Counted from the first letter of the stretch, positions 16,970 through 26,340 are shown. The stretch is DNA of 46,980 nt from Acidobacteriota bacterium (GCA_013152385.1 JAADGL010000036.1:1-46980), one strand, 5' to 3'. Translations and numbers: made by a program. The notes: generated by a model not told the origin, from the letters alone.

Positions 16970-18172
16970 ATGAAAAAATTAACTGTAGTATTTGTGGGAC
17001 TGCTGGCAACGGCGCTGGCTTTCTCATCCGGTTTTCAGGTAAATGAAAACAATGCCCAGGGCGCGGCAATGGGAAATGCCTATGTGGCAAGCGTAGATAA
17101 CGCGTCCGCCATGTTTTACAATCCGGGCGCCCTTGCCTTTGTTAAAGGGATTGATGTGAACTTTGGTGCTTCCGTCTATTATCCGACCAGCAGCTGGACT
17201 TCCCTGGACGGGACGATTTCCACAGATCAGAAAACCAAAATTAACTGGTTGCCTGCTGTGTATGTTTCCTATCAGTTGTCCGACCGGGTTGTGGTTGGTA
17301 TTTCAGAGTTTACCCAGTACGGCCTGGAAACAGACTGGCCGACGGAGTGGCCGGGCAGCCAGCTTTCGGACCGGACCAAAATCCGGACCTTTAATGTGGC
17401 ACCGACCATTGCTTTTCAGCTTACCGATAATTTTTCTCTCGGGTTTCAGTTGAACTGGGTGGGTTCCGATGTTTTGATTCAGAAAACAATCAATTTTATT
17501 GATCAGACCGCCTGGGTGGACATGTCCGGAGATGGTGACGGCTGGGGTGCTTCCGCAGGTTTTCTGTGGAAGCTGAATAATAAAGTAAATGTCGGCGGTT
17601 TCTGGCGCAGTGCGGTGAATATCAAGTACGACGGAAAAGTTGACTTTGATAATGTGCCCAGGCCTTTTCTGCCGGTTCTGTATGATGGCGGAATTAAATC
17701 CGAGGTGAAACTGCCCCAGACCTGGGGATTGGATGTTTCCTATCAGCTGGCTGACAGATGGATGGTGGAAGTCGGTTTTATGAATACCGAATGGTCTGAT
17801 TACGGTGTACTGAAAGTGACCCGGAAAGATACCGGCGGTATTCTCAGTTCGGTTCCCAAGAACTGGGAGAATGTCACCATGTACAAGATGGGGTTGAAGT
17901 ATGATTACAGCGAAAAACTGACACTTCGGGCCGGTTACATCTACGATGAAGCCGGAAACCCGGATACGACTTTGGACCCCTCGCTGCCTGACAGTAACCG
18001 GAATGATTTCTCGGTCGGGTTCGACTGGAAATATAAGACCTTTACATTGAGCGGTTTTGCTATGTATGTTCGGTTTAATGACAGAACAACCACAACCCAG
18101 ATGGACAACTTCAACGGTTCTTATTCTACCGATGCCCTTGTTGTTGGCGCGACGCTGGATTATCGGTTTTAA
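16970..18172 (+). CDS. fadL: FadL-family outer-membrane long-chain fatty acid porin
   Basis: 400 residues. The signal peptide MKKLTVVFVGLLATALAFSS is followed by the FadL N-terminal signature GFQVNENNAQGAAMGNAYVA and the NPG-type hatch motif in MFYNPGALAFV; the rest is a run of amphipathic strands ending in Phe (LDYRF), as expected of a 14-strand beta-barrel. It moves hydrophobic substrates, chiefly long-chain fatty acids, across the outer membrane. The ATG at 16970 is preferred because GGTGGTGAT precedes it; an upstream ATG at 16952 overlaps the lipase stop. It is the second gene of the lipase operon and ends before a strong terminator. Confidence 0.93.
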   Translation: MKKLTVVFVGLLATALAFSSGFQVNENNAQGAAMGNAYVASVDNASAMFYNPGALAFVKGIDVNFGASVYYPTSSWTSLDGTISTDQKTKINWLPAVYVSYQLSDRVVVGISEFTQYGLETDWPTEWPGSQLSDRTKIRTFNVAPTIAFQLTDNFSLGFQLNWVGSDVLIQKTINFIDQTAWVDMSGDGDGWGASAGFLWKLNNKVNVGGFWRSAVNIKYDGKVDFDNVPRPFLPVLYDGGIKSEVKLPQTWGLDVSYQLADRWMVEVGFMNTEWSDYGVLKVTRKDTGGILSSVPKNWENVTMYKMGLKYDYSEKLTLRAGYIYDEAGNPDTTLDPSLPDSNRNDFSVGFDWKYKTFTLSGFAMYVRFNDRTTTTQMDNFNGSYSTDALVVGATLDYRF

Positions 18173-18180
18173 TTGAGTTT

Positions 18181-18216
18181 CCTGTGCCGGGGATTTGTCC
18201 CCGGCACAGGTTTTTT
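18181..18216 (+). terminator. Strong rho-independent terminator after fadL
   Basis: A perfect 13-bp stem CCTGTGCCGGGGA / TCCCCGGCACAGG with a TTTG loop (18194-18197), followed by six T at 18211-18216. It starts 8 bases after the fadL stop and ends 13 bases before the next gene. Confidence 0.95.
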
Positions 18217-18229
18217 GAAAGGTTGGGGT

Positions 18230-19567
18230 ATGACGAAAAACAGGATTCTTGTAGTTGATGACAATAAAAATGTGCTGGAAGGGCTGAACCTGCTTCTTGG
18301 AGAAAAGTATGATACTTTTCTTGCTTTCGACGGAGAGTCGGCCCTGGAAATCATCCGAAATAAAGATATTGATCTGGTCATTACGGACATGGTAATGCCG
18401 GGAATCAGCGGGATTGAACTTCTGGAGAAAATCAAGGAGTTGAAACCCGATGTTACAGTGGTCATTCTGACCGGACACGGGACGATTGAACTGGCGGTTG
18501 AAGCCATCAAAAAGGGTGCGGCAGATCTCATTGAAAAGCCGTTTCAGGTGGATAAAATTCTGATTGATGTGGAAAATCTGCTCAAAATGCGTCATCTTGA
18601 ACGGCAGAACCGCGTTTTTCAGCGGAAGCTGGTTTTAGAAGAACGAAAGCTTAAATTTGTGGCAGAGAACGAAGGTATGAAAAAAGTGATGAAGCGCGTA
18701 AAAGCACTTCGTCAGAATGATGCAAATGTTTTAATTACCGGTGAACCCGGAACCGGCAAGGAATTATTGGCCCGAATTATTCATAAGTACAGTACCAGAC
18801 GGGAGTATCCGTTTGTGAAAGTAAACTGCGGCCTGATAACTACTGCGACTTTTCATGAGATTTTATGTGGCAAAAAAGGAGAGTCTCTTGAGAAGCCGGG
18901 TATTTTTGCAATGGCGGAAGGCGGGACGATCTTTTTTGATCACATAGAAAAGATGGATGAAAGTTCCCAGTCCATGCTGGCTGAAATTCTAAAGAGCGGC
19001 CAATATCCGTTGGCTGTTGGGAATGCAACCGGACGGATGGATGCCCGTGTGATTTCGTCTTCACGGGAAACAATCAGTGAATTGGTGGATAGAAACAAAT
19101 TCAATGAAGAATTATTCTATCTCGTTAATATTATGGACTTCTCACTTCCCCCGTTGAGAAAGCGGCGGGAGGATATTATGCCCATTGCCGAACATTTTCT
19201 TGAAAAATTCAGCAAAGAGACCAATAAGCGTTTCAAAGGTTTTACAATGGAGGTTGCGAACATTTTTAACCGATATGACTGGCCGGGGAATGTTCGTGAA
19301 CTGGAAAATGTGGTGGAACGGGCCGTATTTTCTGCAAACCGTATCAATGTCGGAGCGAAGTTTCTTCCCGTGGGGATGAAGTACAACAAACGTTCCCCGG
19401 AAATTGTACTGAAGCTGTTTACTGAAAAAATGGAGGAAGCCGAGGAGGCGTTGATTCGGTACACGCTGGAAAAATACAGGGGAAACATCATGAAAGCTTC
19501 AAAGGCGATGGGAATTACACGGGCGACACTTTACAATAAAATAAAACGCTATAAGCTTGATAAATAG
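18230..19567 (+). CDS. NtrC-family response regulator with degenerate AAA+ domain
   Basis: 445 residues: receiver 5-120 (D10, D11, phospho-Asp53, Thr81, Lys103), AAA+ 145-385, Fis-type helix-turn-helix 405-445 (KASKAMGITRATLYNKIKRY). Walker A GEPGTGKE (171-178) is intact, but the Walker B LDEIG is FDHIE (237-241), the sigma54-contacting GAFTGA loop is missing (KKGESLEKPG), sensor I ATN is SSR, and both arginine-finger positions (FRxDLxYR) are Asn292 and Leu298. Hence ATP hydrolysis and sigma54 activation are unlikely; it may repress, or form mixed oligomers with the next gene product. Translation starts at the ATG at 18230, after the fadL terminator. It is first of a long operon, with its own promoter not evident. 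Confidence 0.88.
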   Translation: MTKNRILVVDDNKNVLEGLNLLLGEKYDTFLAFDGESALEIIRNKDIDLVITDMVMPGISGIELLEKIKELKPDVTVVILTGHGTIELAVEAIKKGAADLIEKPFQVDKILIDVENLLKMRHLERQNRVFQRKLVLEERKLKFVAENEGMKKVMKRVKALRQNDANVLITGEPGTGKELLARIIHKYSTRREYPFVKVNCGLITTATFHEILCGKKGESLEKPGIFAMAEGGTIFFDHIEKMDESSQSMLAEILKSGQYPLAVGNATGRMDARVISSSRETISELVDRNKFNEELFYLVNIMDFSLPPLRKRREDIMPIAEHFLEKFSKETNKRFKGFTMEVANIFNRYDWPGNVRELENVVERAVFSANRINVGAKFLPVGMKYNKRSPEIVLKLFTEKMEEAEEALIRYTLEKYRGNIMKASKAMGITRATLYNKIKRYKLDK

Positions 19568-19575
19568 AAGTAGAA

Positions 19576-20958
19576 TTGAGAGTTCTTCTGATTGATGATG
19601 ACCCTGAAATTTTGGATTTGCTGTCTTCGTTTCTCGCAATGAAGGGCTATGAGGTTGATCTTGCCGAGACGGGGAGAGCCGGGCTGGAAATGTTCCGAAA
19701 GGATCGTTATTCATTGGTTATCAGTGACTATATGCTTCCGGACATTGATGGATTGGAGGCTGGCAGGCAGATTCTTTCCATGGATCGGAATGCACTGATC
19801 ATTCTTATTACAGGGCACGGCTCCATTGAAAGTGCGGTTTCGGCGATTAAAGCCGGTGTGTTTGATTATATTCTGAAGCCCTTTAATCTGGAGCAGATTG
19901 AAGTTGCGATTCATAAAGCCGAGAAGGTTATTGCCCTCAGGGCGGAAAATATAAAACTTCGGGAAGTGATTGCCCGTTCCGAAGGGGCAGACAATCTGAT
20001 CGGCAGAAGCCGTGCAATGAAAACCCTGAAAGGATTGATCCGCAGGGTAGCTGTGACCCAGGCAACGGTTCTCATTACCGGGGAAAGCGGAACAGGGAAA
20101 GAGTTGGTGGCGAAGGCGATTCATCGGGCTTCACACCGGGCGAAAGGCCCGTTTATTCCGGTGAATTGTGGCGCAATACCTGATAATCTTTTGGAAGATG
20201 AGTTGTTCGGCCACAAGAAGGGGGCATTTACAGATGCGGTTTCGGATCGGGCCGGACGGTTTGAGCAGGCTGAAGGCGGAACTATTTTCCTTGATGAAAT
20301 CGGGAATATGAGTTTGTCTCTGCAGGCGAAACTTCTCAGGGTCCTTCAGGAGCGGACGGTTTCTCCCCTGGGGAGCGGTGAGCTGAAGCCGGTGGATGTC
20401 CGTGTGATTGCAGCTACAAACCTGTCATTGGCGGATGAAATCAAAGGCGGGCGTTTTCGGGAGGATTTGTTTTATCGTTTGAACGTAATTCCCATTCATA
20501 TTCCACCGTTACGGGAGCGGACGGATGATATTCCCCAATTGATTGATTTCTTCAATCGCCGCTTTTCAGGCTTAATGGGATTTCCTGAAATCCGCTTTTC
20601 CAGGAAGGCAATGAAATATATTTTTGAGTATCACTGGCCGGGGAATATTCGGCAATTGGAGAATTTTGTGGAACGAATGATTGTGTTACAGCCGGAAGGA
20701 CATGTGGTTCAGCCGGAAGATCTTCCTTCCGAAATTTACCTTGGAGCCGGCGGGAATTATGATGTTCATGGGTTTGAGGGGCGAATGGATTTAAAAGCGA
20801 AGCTGCAGGAAATGGAACGGGCATATATTGAGCAGGCACTTGAGCTTTCCCGTGGAAAGCGTTCCGAGGCTGCCCGGCGTCTTGGTCTGAAACGCACCAC
20901 CTTGATTCAAAAAATGAAGAAACTTGATATCGGTGAAAAAGTACCGAAAGAAGAGTGA
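19576..20958 (+). CDS. NtrC-family sigma54-dependent response regulator
   Basis: 460 residues with all key parts: receiver (D7, D8, phospho-Asp51, Thr79, Lys101), AAA+ domain with Walker A GESGTGKE (169-176), GAFTDA loop (216-221, the Gly-to-Asp variant of GAFTGA), Walker B FLDEIG (238-243), ATN sensor I (280-282) and arginine fingers in FREDLFYRLNV (294-304), and a Fis-type DNA-binding helix pair at the C-terminus (RSEAARRLGLKRTTLIQKM). It should activate sigma54 promoters when phosphorylated. The start codon is TTG at 19576 with GAAG five bases upstream, eight bases after the preceding stop. No histidine kinase partner is present in the window. Confidence 0.93.
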   Translation: MRVLLIDDDPEILDLLSSFLAMKGYEVDLAETGRAGLEMFRKDRYSLVISDYMLPDIDGLEAGRQILSMDRNALIILITGHGSIESAVSAIKAGVFDYILKPFNLEQIEVAIHKAEKVIALRAENIKLREVIARSEGADNLIGRSRAMKTLKGLIRRVAVTQATVLITGESGTGKELVAKAIHRASHRAKGPFIPVNCGAIPDNLLEDELFGHKKGAFTDAVSDRAGRFEQAEGGTIFLDEIGNMSLSLQAKLLRVLQERTVSPLGSGELKPVDVRVIAATNLSLADEIKGGRFREDLFYRLNVIPIHIPPLRERTDDIPQLIDFFNRRFSGLMGFPEIRFSRKAMKYIFEYHWPGNIRQLENFVERMIVLQPEGHVVQPEDLPSEIYLGAGGNYDVHGFEGRMDLKAKLQEMERAYIEQALELSRGKRSEAARRLGLKRTTLIQKMKKLDIGEKVPKEE

Positions 20959-20964
20959 GATGTC

Positions 20965-22299
20965 ATGGTAGTTACACTTCCTTATAGTGAAGAGGCGGAG
21001 AAAGCGGTTCTCGGCGTTCTGTTGCTGGATCATGAGAATATTTATGAGGTCATGGAGCTGATCGGGCCGGATGATTTTTATCTCTCTGCCCACCGGATGA
21101 TTTATCAGGCGATTCTGGATGTGTTTGAAGAAGGAAAAGCATTTGATATTCTTACAATTAAAGAATACATAAGAACAAATGGGAAGCTGGATGCCGTTGG
21201 GGGTGAGGTTGGAATCAGTTCCCTTGTTGACGATATCCCGATGCTGAGAAATGTGAAAGATTACGCTCGTATTGTTGTGGACAAGGCAAATTTGCGCAGA
21301 TTGATGCAAATGGCCAGTGACATTCTTGAACAGGGGAGTGATGCAGCGGTTTCCAGTGATGAGCTGCTTCAGAAAGCGGAAAAGGAAATTTTTTCCATGG
21401 TCACCCGGGAACATAAGCGCGCACTTGTTCCGGTAACTCAGGAGTTAAAAAATGTAATTCATGGGATTGCGGACAGAATGACGCGTTTTCGGAGCAGCAA
21501 AGAACTGCCCGGAGTGGCATCCGGTTTCAAAGATCTGGAACAGTTTGTTCCCGGCTTTCAGCCGGGTGAACTGATTATTCTCGCGGCTCGTCCTTCTGTC
21601 GGGAAGACCAGTTTTGCTTTGTCTCTGGCTGAGAAAATGGCCTATAAAGATAAAATAGTTGCAATATTTTCTCTGGAAATGCCACATGAACAGATCGTAT
21701 TGCGACTTTTGTGTTCCGATGCCCAGGTGAATGTAAAACGGGTACGGGAAGGTTCAATTCATGAGTCCGAGTATGTGAAATTGACACAATCCATGGATCG
21801 TCTCGCGGAAACAAGGATTTTTGTAGATGACAGCCCTATTTTAACGGTGGTGGACCTGAAAGCCAAGTTAATGAAATTGAAGATGGAAGTAGGATTGGAT
21901 GTCGTCATTATTGATTATCTTCAGCTGATGCAGGGACGGGGAGAAACAAATCGGGTTCAGGAGATTTCGGGGATTTCAAGGGGACTTAAGATTCTGGCAA
22001 AGGAATTAAATGTTCCGTTTATTGTTTTGAGTCAGTTGAACCGGGCAATTGAAAAACGGAGTGAGGGCCGCCCGCAGCTTTCCGACCTCAGGGAATCCGG
22101 TGCCATTGAACAGGATGCGGATATTGTATCTTTTTTGCACCGCAAGTCCATGAATCGGGGCGTTTCGGTTAACAGTGCTTTTACGGAAATTGAGTTGATT
22201 ATCGCGAAGAACCGGAATGGCCCCATTGGGACCGTGATGTTGGCTTTTCTGAATGAATACGCAAAATTTGAAAATTTTCTCCCGGTGGATCAGAGGTAA
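20965..22299 (+). CDS. dnaB: Replicative DNA helicase
   Basis: 444 residues. It unwinds DNA at the replication fork as a hexamer. The N-terminal primase-interacting helical domain (about 5-110, EEAEKAVLGVLLLDHENI) is followed by the RecA-type core with Walker A ARPSVGKTS (208-216), Walker B VVIIDYLQLM near 310-320, SQLNRAIEKR and the DLRESGAIEQDAD motif. It is full length and no intein was seen. It sits 6 bases after the NtrC gene and 2 bases before gspF, so replication and secretion genes are tightly linked; the pairing is odd for a housekeeping gene and no second dnaB is visible in the window. Confidence 0.95.
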   Translation: MVVTLPYSEEAEKAVLGVLLLDHENIYEVMELIGPDDFYLSAHRMIYQAILDVFEEGKAFDILTIKEYIRTNGKLDAVGGEVGISSLVDDIPMLRNVKDYARIVVDKANLRRLMQMASDILEQGSDAAVSSDELLQKAEKEIFSMVTREHKRALVPVTQELKNVIHGIADRMTRFRSSKELPGVASGFKDLEQFVPGFQPGELIILAARPSVGKTSFALSLAEKMAYKDKIVAIFSLEMPHEQIVLRLLCSDAQVNVKRVREGSIHESEYVKLTQSMDRLAETRIFVDDSPILTVVDLKAKLMKLKMEVGLDVVIIDYLQLMQGRGETNRVQEISGISRGLKILAKELNVPFIVLSQLNRAIEKRSEGRPQLSDLRESGAIEQDADIVSFLHRKSMNRGVSVNSAFTEIELIIAKNRNGPIGTVMLAFLNEYAKFENFLPVDQR

Positions 22300-22301
22300 A
22301 A

Positions 22302-23495
22302 ATGGCACTTTTCGTTTGCAGGGTCGGGACTCCGGACGGCGAGGTCCTGGATAAGGAAATTCAGGCGAATTCGCTGAAAGAGGCGGAAACAAAGCTGAAA
22401 GATTCCGGTTATCACATCTTTTCAATAAATAAGAAAATCGGCCTTTCGTTGAAAAGAAGAAAGGTTCCGATGAAATATTTTCTGGTGTTTAATCAGGAAT
22501 TTTTAGCATTGGTCAGGGCGGGAATTCCCATTTACAATGGACTGACACTGCTGTCGAAACGAATCAAACACCCTGTTTTTCAGAAAATACTTCAGGATGT
22601 TCTCCGGATGGTGAAAGAAGGGGATTCCCTTTCCGATGCATTTCTGGCACACAAAGACCGGTTCCCGGCTGTGTATCCTTCTGTCCTTGCCGCGGGGGAA
22701 CGCAGCGGTTCTCTCGAATCGGTGCTGGAAAGCTATATCGAACATGAGCATTTGCTTTTTACAACAAAGAAGAAGCTCCGTTCCGCTTTCATGTATCCGG
22801 CATTCCTTGTTCTGGTTGCGGCAATGTCTATCGGCGTTATTATTAATTTCGTGCTCCCCTCGTTTGCAGATTTTTACAAAGGGTTTGACCGTCAGCTTCC
22901 GGCAATGACCCGGGCGATTGTCTCGCTTTCTCTTTTTGTTAAAAATCATCTTATTATGGAGGCCGGTGTTCTTCTGGGGATTATTCTCGGAATACAATGG
23001 ATGCTGCGGACAGATATCGGAAAACATTGGCTGGAACGGGGAATGCTGAAAACACCCCTGTTAAAGAGTATTTGGCGGGAATATGTGCTTTCTCAGTTCT
23101 GCAGAACCTTTGCGATTTTACTGGAAGGGGGCATTCCTGCATTGGATGCACTGGAAACACTGGCATATACCAACCCCAGTGTTCATTTCAGTTCGGAAAT
23201 ACAGAAAGCCTCGGAAGTGGTATCATCAGGAGGGAAGATTTCGTCCGCTTTTGAGGAGAGTATGATTGTGGACGAATTAACCCTGGATATGATCCGGATT
23301 GGAGAGGAATCCGGTTCTGTCCCCGGTATGCTGAAGAGTGCGGCAGATTATCATGATGAGGATTTGTCAAATCTGCTTGGCGGTGTCATTTCTCTGGTGG
23401 CACCGGTGGTTTTGCTGGCAATGGGTATATTGATTGCGGGATTGTTGATTGCCATGTATCTGCCGTTGTTTGACATAACGGATATTATGTCGTGA
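22302..23495 (+). CDS. GspF/PilC-type inner-membrane platform protein (copy 2)
   Basis: 397 residues. N-terminal domain (FVCRVGTPDGEVLDKEI, then a YHIFSINKKI segment), two T2SSF repeats starting near 65 (FLVFNQEFLALVRAGIPI) and 260 (LSQFCRTFAILLEGGIPALDA), and the final segment LLIAMYLPLFDITDIMS typical of PilC/GspF. It is clearly a paralogue of the 7347-8555 protein but diverged throughout. It has three bases between it and dnaB and seven before the ATPase start, so it is in the same operon. The role is to anchor and couple the ATPase to subunit insertion. Whether the system is a pilus or a T2SS cannot be told from this gene alone. Confidence 0.93.
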   Translation: MALFVCRVGTPDGEVLDKEIQANSLKEAETKLKDSGYHIFSINKKIGLSLKRRKVPMKYFLVFNQEFLALVRAGIPIYNGLTLLSKRIKHPVFQKILQDVLRMVKEGDSLSDAFLAHKDRFPAVYPSVLAAGERSGSLESVLESYIEHEHLLFTTKKKLRSAFMYPAFLVLVAAMSIGVIINFVLPSFADFYKGFDRQLPAMTRAIVSLSLFVKNHLIMEAGVLLGIILGIQWMLRTDIGKHWLERGMLKTPLLKSIWREYVLSQFCRTFAILLEGGIPALDALETLAYTNPSVHFSSEIQKASEVVSSGGKISSAFEESMIVDELTLDMIRIGEESGSVPGMLKSAADYHDEDLSNLLGGVISLVAPVVLLAMGILIAGLLIAMYLPLFDITDIMS

Positions 23496-23502
23496 GGTGA
23501 TG

Positions 23503-25038
23503 ATGGACGCATTTATTGACCTGGATAGAGAATCACTTGATTTTTCATTATTTAAATCAATTCCTGTTGATTTGATGTTCCGCTACGGCTTTATCCCTGT
23601 CAGGGAAGAGGATGAGTTGCTGCATATTGCCGTCGGGCCGTCTTTTACGCTGAAAGAGCTGGATGAACTGGAACTGCGGCTGAATAGACGGATTCTTCAT
23701 CAGGTGGCGGATGAAGACAAAATCATGGACATCCTGAAAAAGAGCGAGTCCTCACAACGGGCGCTGGAAGAGGCAACTTCCGATTTGAGAATTCAGGTGG
23801 TGAAGGAAAGAGAAGACGGTGAAGACGTTCTTTCCCTTGATGCGGCGGCGAAGGAAAAAAGCCCCATTGTAAAGCTGATTGATACGATGATTTTTAACGC
23901 AATTCAGAAGCGTGCCAGTGATATTCATGTGGAGACCGGGGATGATGCGGTGGATATCAAATACCGTATTGATGGTGTTTTGTATCAGGCTATGGACAAA
24001 ATTGACAAGAAACACCATTCGGCCATCATTTCCAGAATCAAAGTTATGACAGAACTGGATATTGCGGAGAAACGTGTGCCTCAGGACGGCCGGTTTCGGG
24101 TTCGCCTGAAAGGGCGGAATGTGGATTTTCGTGTTTCAATTATGCCGACCATTCACGGAGAGGATGCTGTAATCAGAATTCTGGATAAGGAATCAACAGA
24201 TGATAAATTTACCCATTTGAATCTGGATATTCTGGGGTTTTCCAAGGAGAATGAAAAAAAACTGAGGAAATTTATCCGGGAGCCTTATGGAATGATTCTG
24301 GTTACCGGCCCCACCGGAAGCGGGAAAACGACAACCCTTTATGCCTGTCTGTCAGAGATTCAATCGGTGGAGGATAAAATTATTACCATTGAGGATCCGG
24401 TGGAATACCAGCTTCCCGGCATTACACAGATTCCGGTGAATGAGAAAAAGGGATTGACCTTCGCCCGGGGCCTGCGTTCAATCCTCCGTCATGATCCGGA
24501 TAAAATCATGGTCGGTGAAATCCGGGATACGGAAACGGCAACAATCGCGATTCAGTCGGCTTTGACCGGTCATCTCGTATTCACAACCGTTCATGCGAAC
24601 AATGTTGTGGATGTGATCGGACGGTTTGTCCACATGGGCGTGGACAATTATTCTTTTGTTTCGGCACTGAACTGTATTCTGGCACAGCGTCTGGTCCGGA
24701 AAATCTGCCCCCACTGCCGGACAAAAGTTGAGATGACAGATGAGCTGTTGCTGGAATCCGGGCTGGATCCGGATGTGTTTCGGAAATATGAATTTTTTGA
24801 CGGGAAAGGCTGTATCGAATGCAATGGAACCGGATATGTGGGACGGACAGTTATTACCGAGCTGCTGGATTTGTCCGATGAAGTTCGGGAGATGATACTG
24901 CTGCGCCGCCCCGCCCGGGAAATTCGGGCAAAGGCTCAGGCGGATGGGATGGAAACCCTCCGCCAGTCGGCGATTCGGAAGGTTGTGGCGGGAATTACAT
25001 CGCTGAGGGAAATTAACAAAGTCACATTTATTGAATAA
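23503..25038 (+). CDS. GspE/PilB-type assembly ATPase (copy 2)
   Basis: 511 residues. It lacks a recognisable MshEN c-di-GMP motif; the N-terminal about 110 residues are a shorter T2SSE_N-like region. The core has Walker A GPTGSGKT (269-276), EDPVEYQ, Walker B IMVGEIRD, ALTGHLVFTTVHANN, and the zinc tetracysteine CPHC/CIEC. So this is an ATP-driven motor for pseudopilus or pilus assembly. The ATG at 23503 is preferred, with GAGG five bases upstream; GTG at 23497 and ATG at 23500 are alternatives. It is distinct from the first copy at 8567-10225, so the cell may use two motors. Confidence 0.93.
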   Translation: MDAFIDLDRESLDFSLFKSIPVDLMFRYGFIPVREEDELLHIAVGPSFTLKELDELELRLNRRILHQVADEDKIMDILKKSESSQRALEEATSDLRIQVVKEREDGEDVLSLDAAAKEKSPIVKLIDTMIFNAIQKRASDIHVETGDDAVDIKYRIDGVLYQAMDKIDKKHHSAIISRIKVMTELDIAEKRVPQDGRFRVRLKGRNVDFRVSIMPTIHGEDAVIRILDKESTDDKFTHLNLDILGFSKENEKKLRKFIREPYGMILVTGPTGSGKTTTLYACLSEIQSVEDKIITIEDPVEYQLPGITQIPVNEKKGLTFARGLRSILRHDPDKIMVGEIRDTETATIAIQSALTGHLVFTTVHANNVVDVIGRFVHMGVDNYSFVSALNCILAQRLVRKICPHCRTKVEMTDELLLESGLDPDVFRKYEFFDGKGCIECNGTGYVGRTVITELLDLSDEVREMILLRRPAREIRAKAQADGMETLRQSAIRKVVAGITSLREINKVTFIE

Positions 25039-25069
25039 ATAACTGTGACGGATAAGCGGAAAGGACGGG

Positions 25070-25786
25070 ATGGAACAGACAATTTTAGTCACTGAATCGG
25101 AATTACAATTATTTGGTATGTCCGGAACGGTATTCAGTGTGCCTCTCGGAGGTGCCCTGGACCCTCTGGCCGTGGATCACCCGGTACGGGACGGGGAAGT
25201 TTTCCGCGACGCACTGGCTTCGGTGGGAAAGAGGCTGAACAGACGGAAAGGATGCCGGGTTCTGCTGCCGGATTCACTGGTTTTCGCAAAGGTGCTGTCT
25301 TTTGACCATGTTCCTTTTTCATTGAAAAGAAGGGATGAAATGATTAAATGGAAGATGGATGCTTTTCTCCCCGGCAGGGTGGACCTGTTCCATATTCAGT
25401 ATGATGTCTGGGGTGATTCGGTTCTCGTTGCCGCGATGGCGAAAACGGCATTGGCGGAATTGGTAAAAGGATTGAGTCAATTGAATGCACATTGCTTTTC
25501 AATGCTGCCGGAATCTTTTTTCTATGCAAATATTTTTCTGGAACAGGAAAAGTTCGGAAGCGCGCTTTTGCTGGTGAACCGGAATCGGCATTTTTCCGGC
25601 CTTGTTCTGGAGGCAGGCCGTGTGGCCTTTGTCCGGTTTCGAAAGAAAATAAAAGATGTGGGGATGGCCAGGGAGTTGGAAATGTTGAGTGAAATGACAG
25701 CCAGCGATCTGCCGGATCGGCGTCTTCTTTTCGGTGAGCCGATGGAGATTGAGGGGGAAGTTATCGGGAACAGGTGGCTGCAATGA
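25070..25786 (+). CDS. PilM/GspL-like cytoplasmic assembly protein
   Basis: 238 residues, shorter than usual PilM (about 350). It has the actin-fold-like segments CRVLLPDSLVFAKVLSFD and MIKWKMDAFLPGRVDLFHIQYDVW-type pattern seen in PilM/GspL N-terminal regions, but no clear ATP motif could be confirmed. In pilus and T2SS machines this protein sits on the cytoplasmic face and links the ATPase to the PilN/GspM-type membrane proteins. Position, directly before PilN- and PilO-like genes, supports the call more than sequence does. Its stop overlaps the next start (ATGA at 25783). Confidence 0.6.
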   Translation: MEQTILVTESELQLFGMSGTVFSVPLGGALDPLAVDHPVRDGEVFRDALASVGKRLNRRKGCRVLLPDSLVFAKVLSFDHVPFSLKRRDEMIKWKMDAFLPGRVDLFHIQYDVWGDSVLVAAMAKTALAELVKGLSQLNAHCFSMLPESFFYANIFLEQEKFGSALLLVNRNRHFSGLVLEAGRVAFVRFRKKIKDVGMARELEMLSEMTASDLPDRRLLFGEPMEIEGEVIGNRWLQ

Positions 25787-26340
25787 TTCGGATTGATTTT
25801 TCACCGGAACCCTGCAACCGGAAACGTGAAAATCTGTACGGAATCTGGATTCCCGTTATTGTTGTGGTTCTGGTTTCGATACTCAATATCTCGGTTTTTT
25901 TTGTGTACCGGTTTCGGAATTCGGACATACATGAAAAAATTGCTTCAATGGAGAGCGAGATTTCAACTCTTCATGAAAAAACTTCCGCCTCCGGGACTTT
26001 GCTGGGGCGGGAAAAGTACCGGGTCTTTATTCAGAAATACAATTTTCTGAACCATATTACCCGAAAAAAAATGCTCAGCTGGTCATCTTTGCTGAACAGT
26101 CTGGGAGAGGCGCTCCCGCCGTCTGTCAAGATTACCGTTATTTCGCCTACCGTGAAGCACGGAATGGTCAGTTTGTCTATCAGCGGCGAGGCCCTGACGA
26201 AGAAGGACGAGCTGTTGTTTGTGGACAACCTCCAGAAAAGCAAGGTTTTCAGGGATGCTTTTATTGATTTTGAAGCGATTGACCCGGCAACCCGAAACTT
26301 GAAATTTTCATTAAGTCTGCTGTACAGGGGGACGCCATGA
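25783..26340 (+). CDS. PilN-like membrane assembly protein
   Basis: 185 residues: a short cytoplasmic N-terminus (IRIDFSPEP, matching the PilN consensus of INLLP-like start), one membrane segment at about 26-46, a coiled-coil-like stretch (IHEKIASMESEISTL) and a periplasmic ferredoxin-like beta/alpha domain. It should connect PilM with PilO in the alignment subcomplex. The ATG at 25783 is chosen since AGGTGG lies about 6 bases upstream and it overlaps the previous stop; GTG at 25774 is less likely. The next gene overlaps by four bases (ATGA). Confidence 0.7.
   Translation: MIRIDFSPEPCNRKRENLYGIWIPVIVVVLVSILNISVFFVYRFRNSDIHEKIASMESEISTLHEKTSASGTLLGREKYRVFIQKYNFLNHITRKKMLSWSSLLNSLGEALPPSVKITVISPTVKHGMVSLSISGEALTKKDELLFVDNLQKSKVFRDAFIDFEAIDPATRNLKFSLSLLYRGTP

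Noticed and set aside
17303..18595. 430-codon open frame on the minus strand opposite fadL and the first NtrC gene
   Set aside because: Antisense to two well-supported genes; it would span the strong plus-strand terminator. The product is low-complexity in His/Arg.
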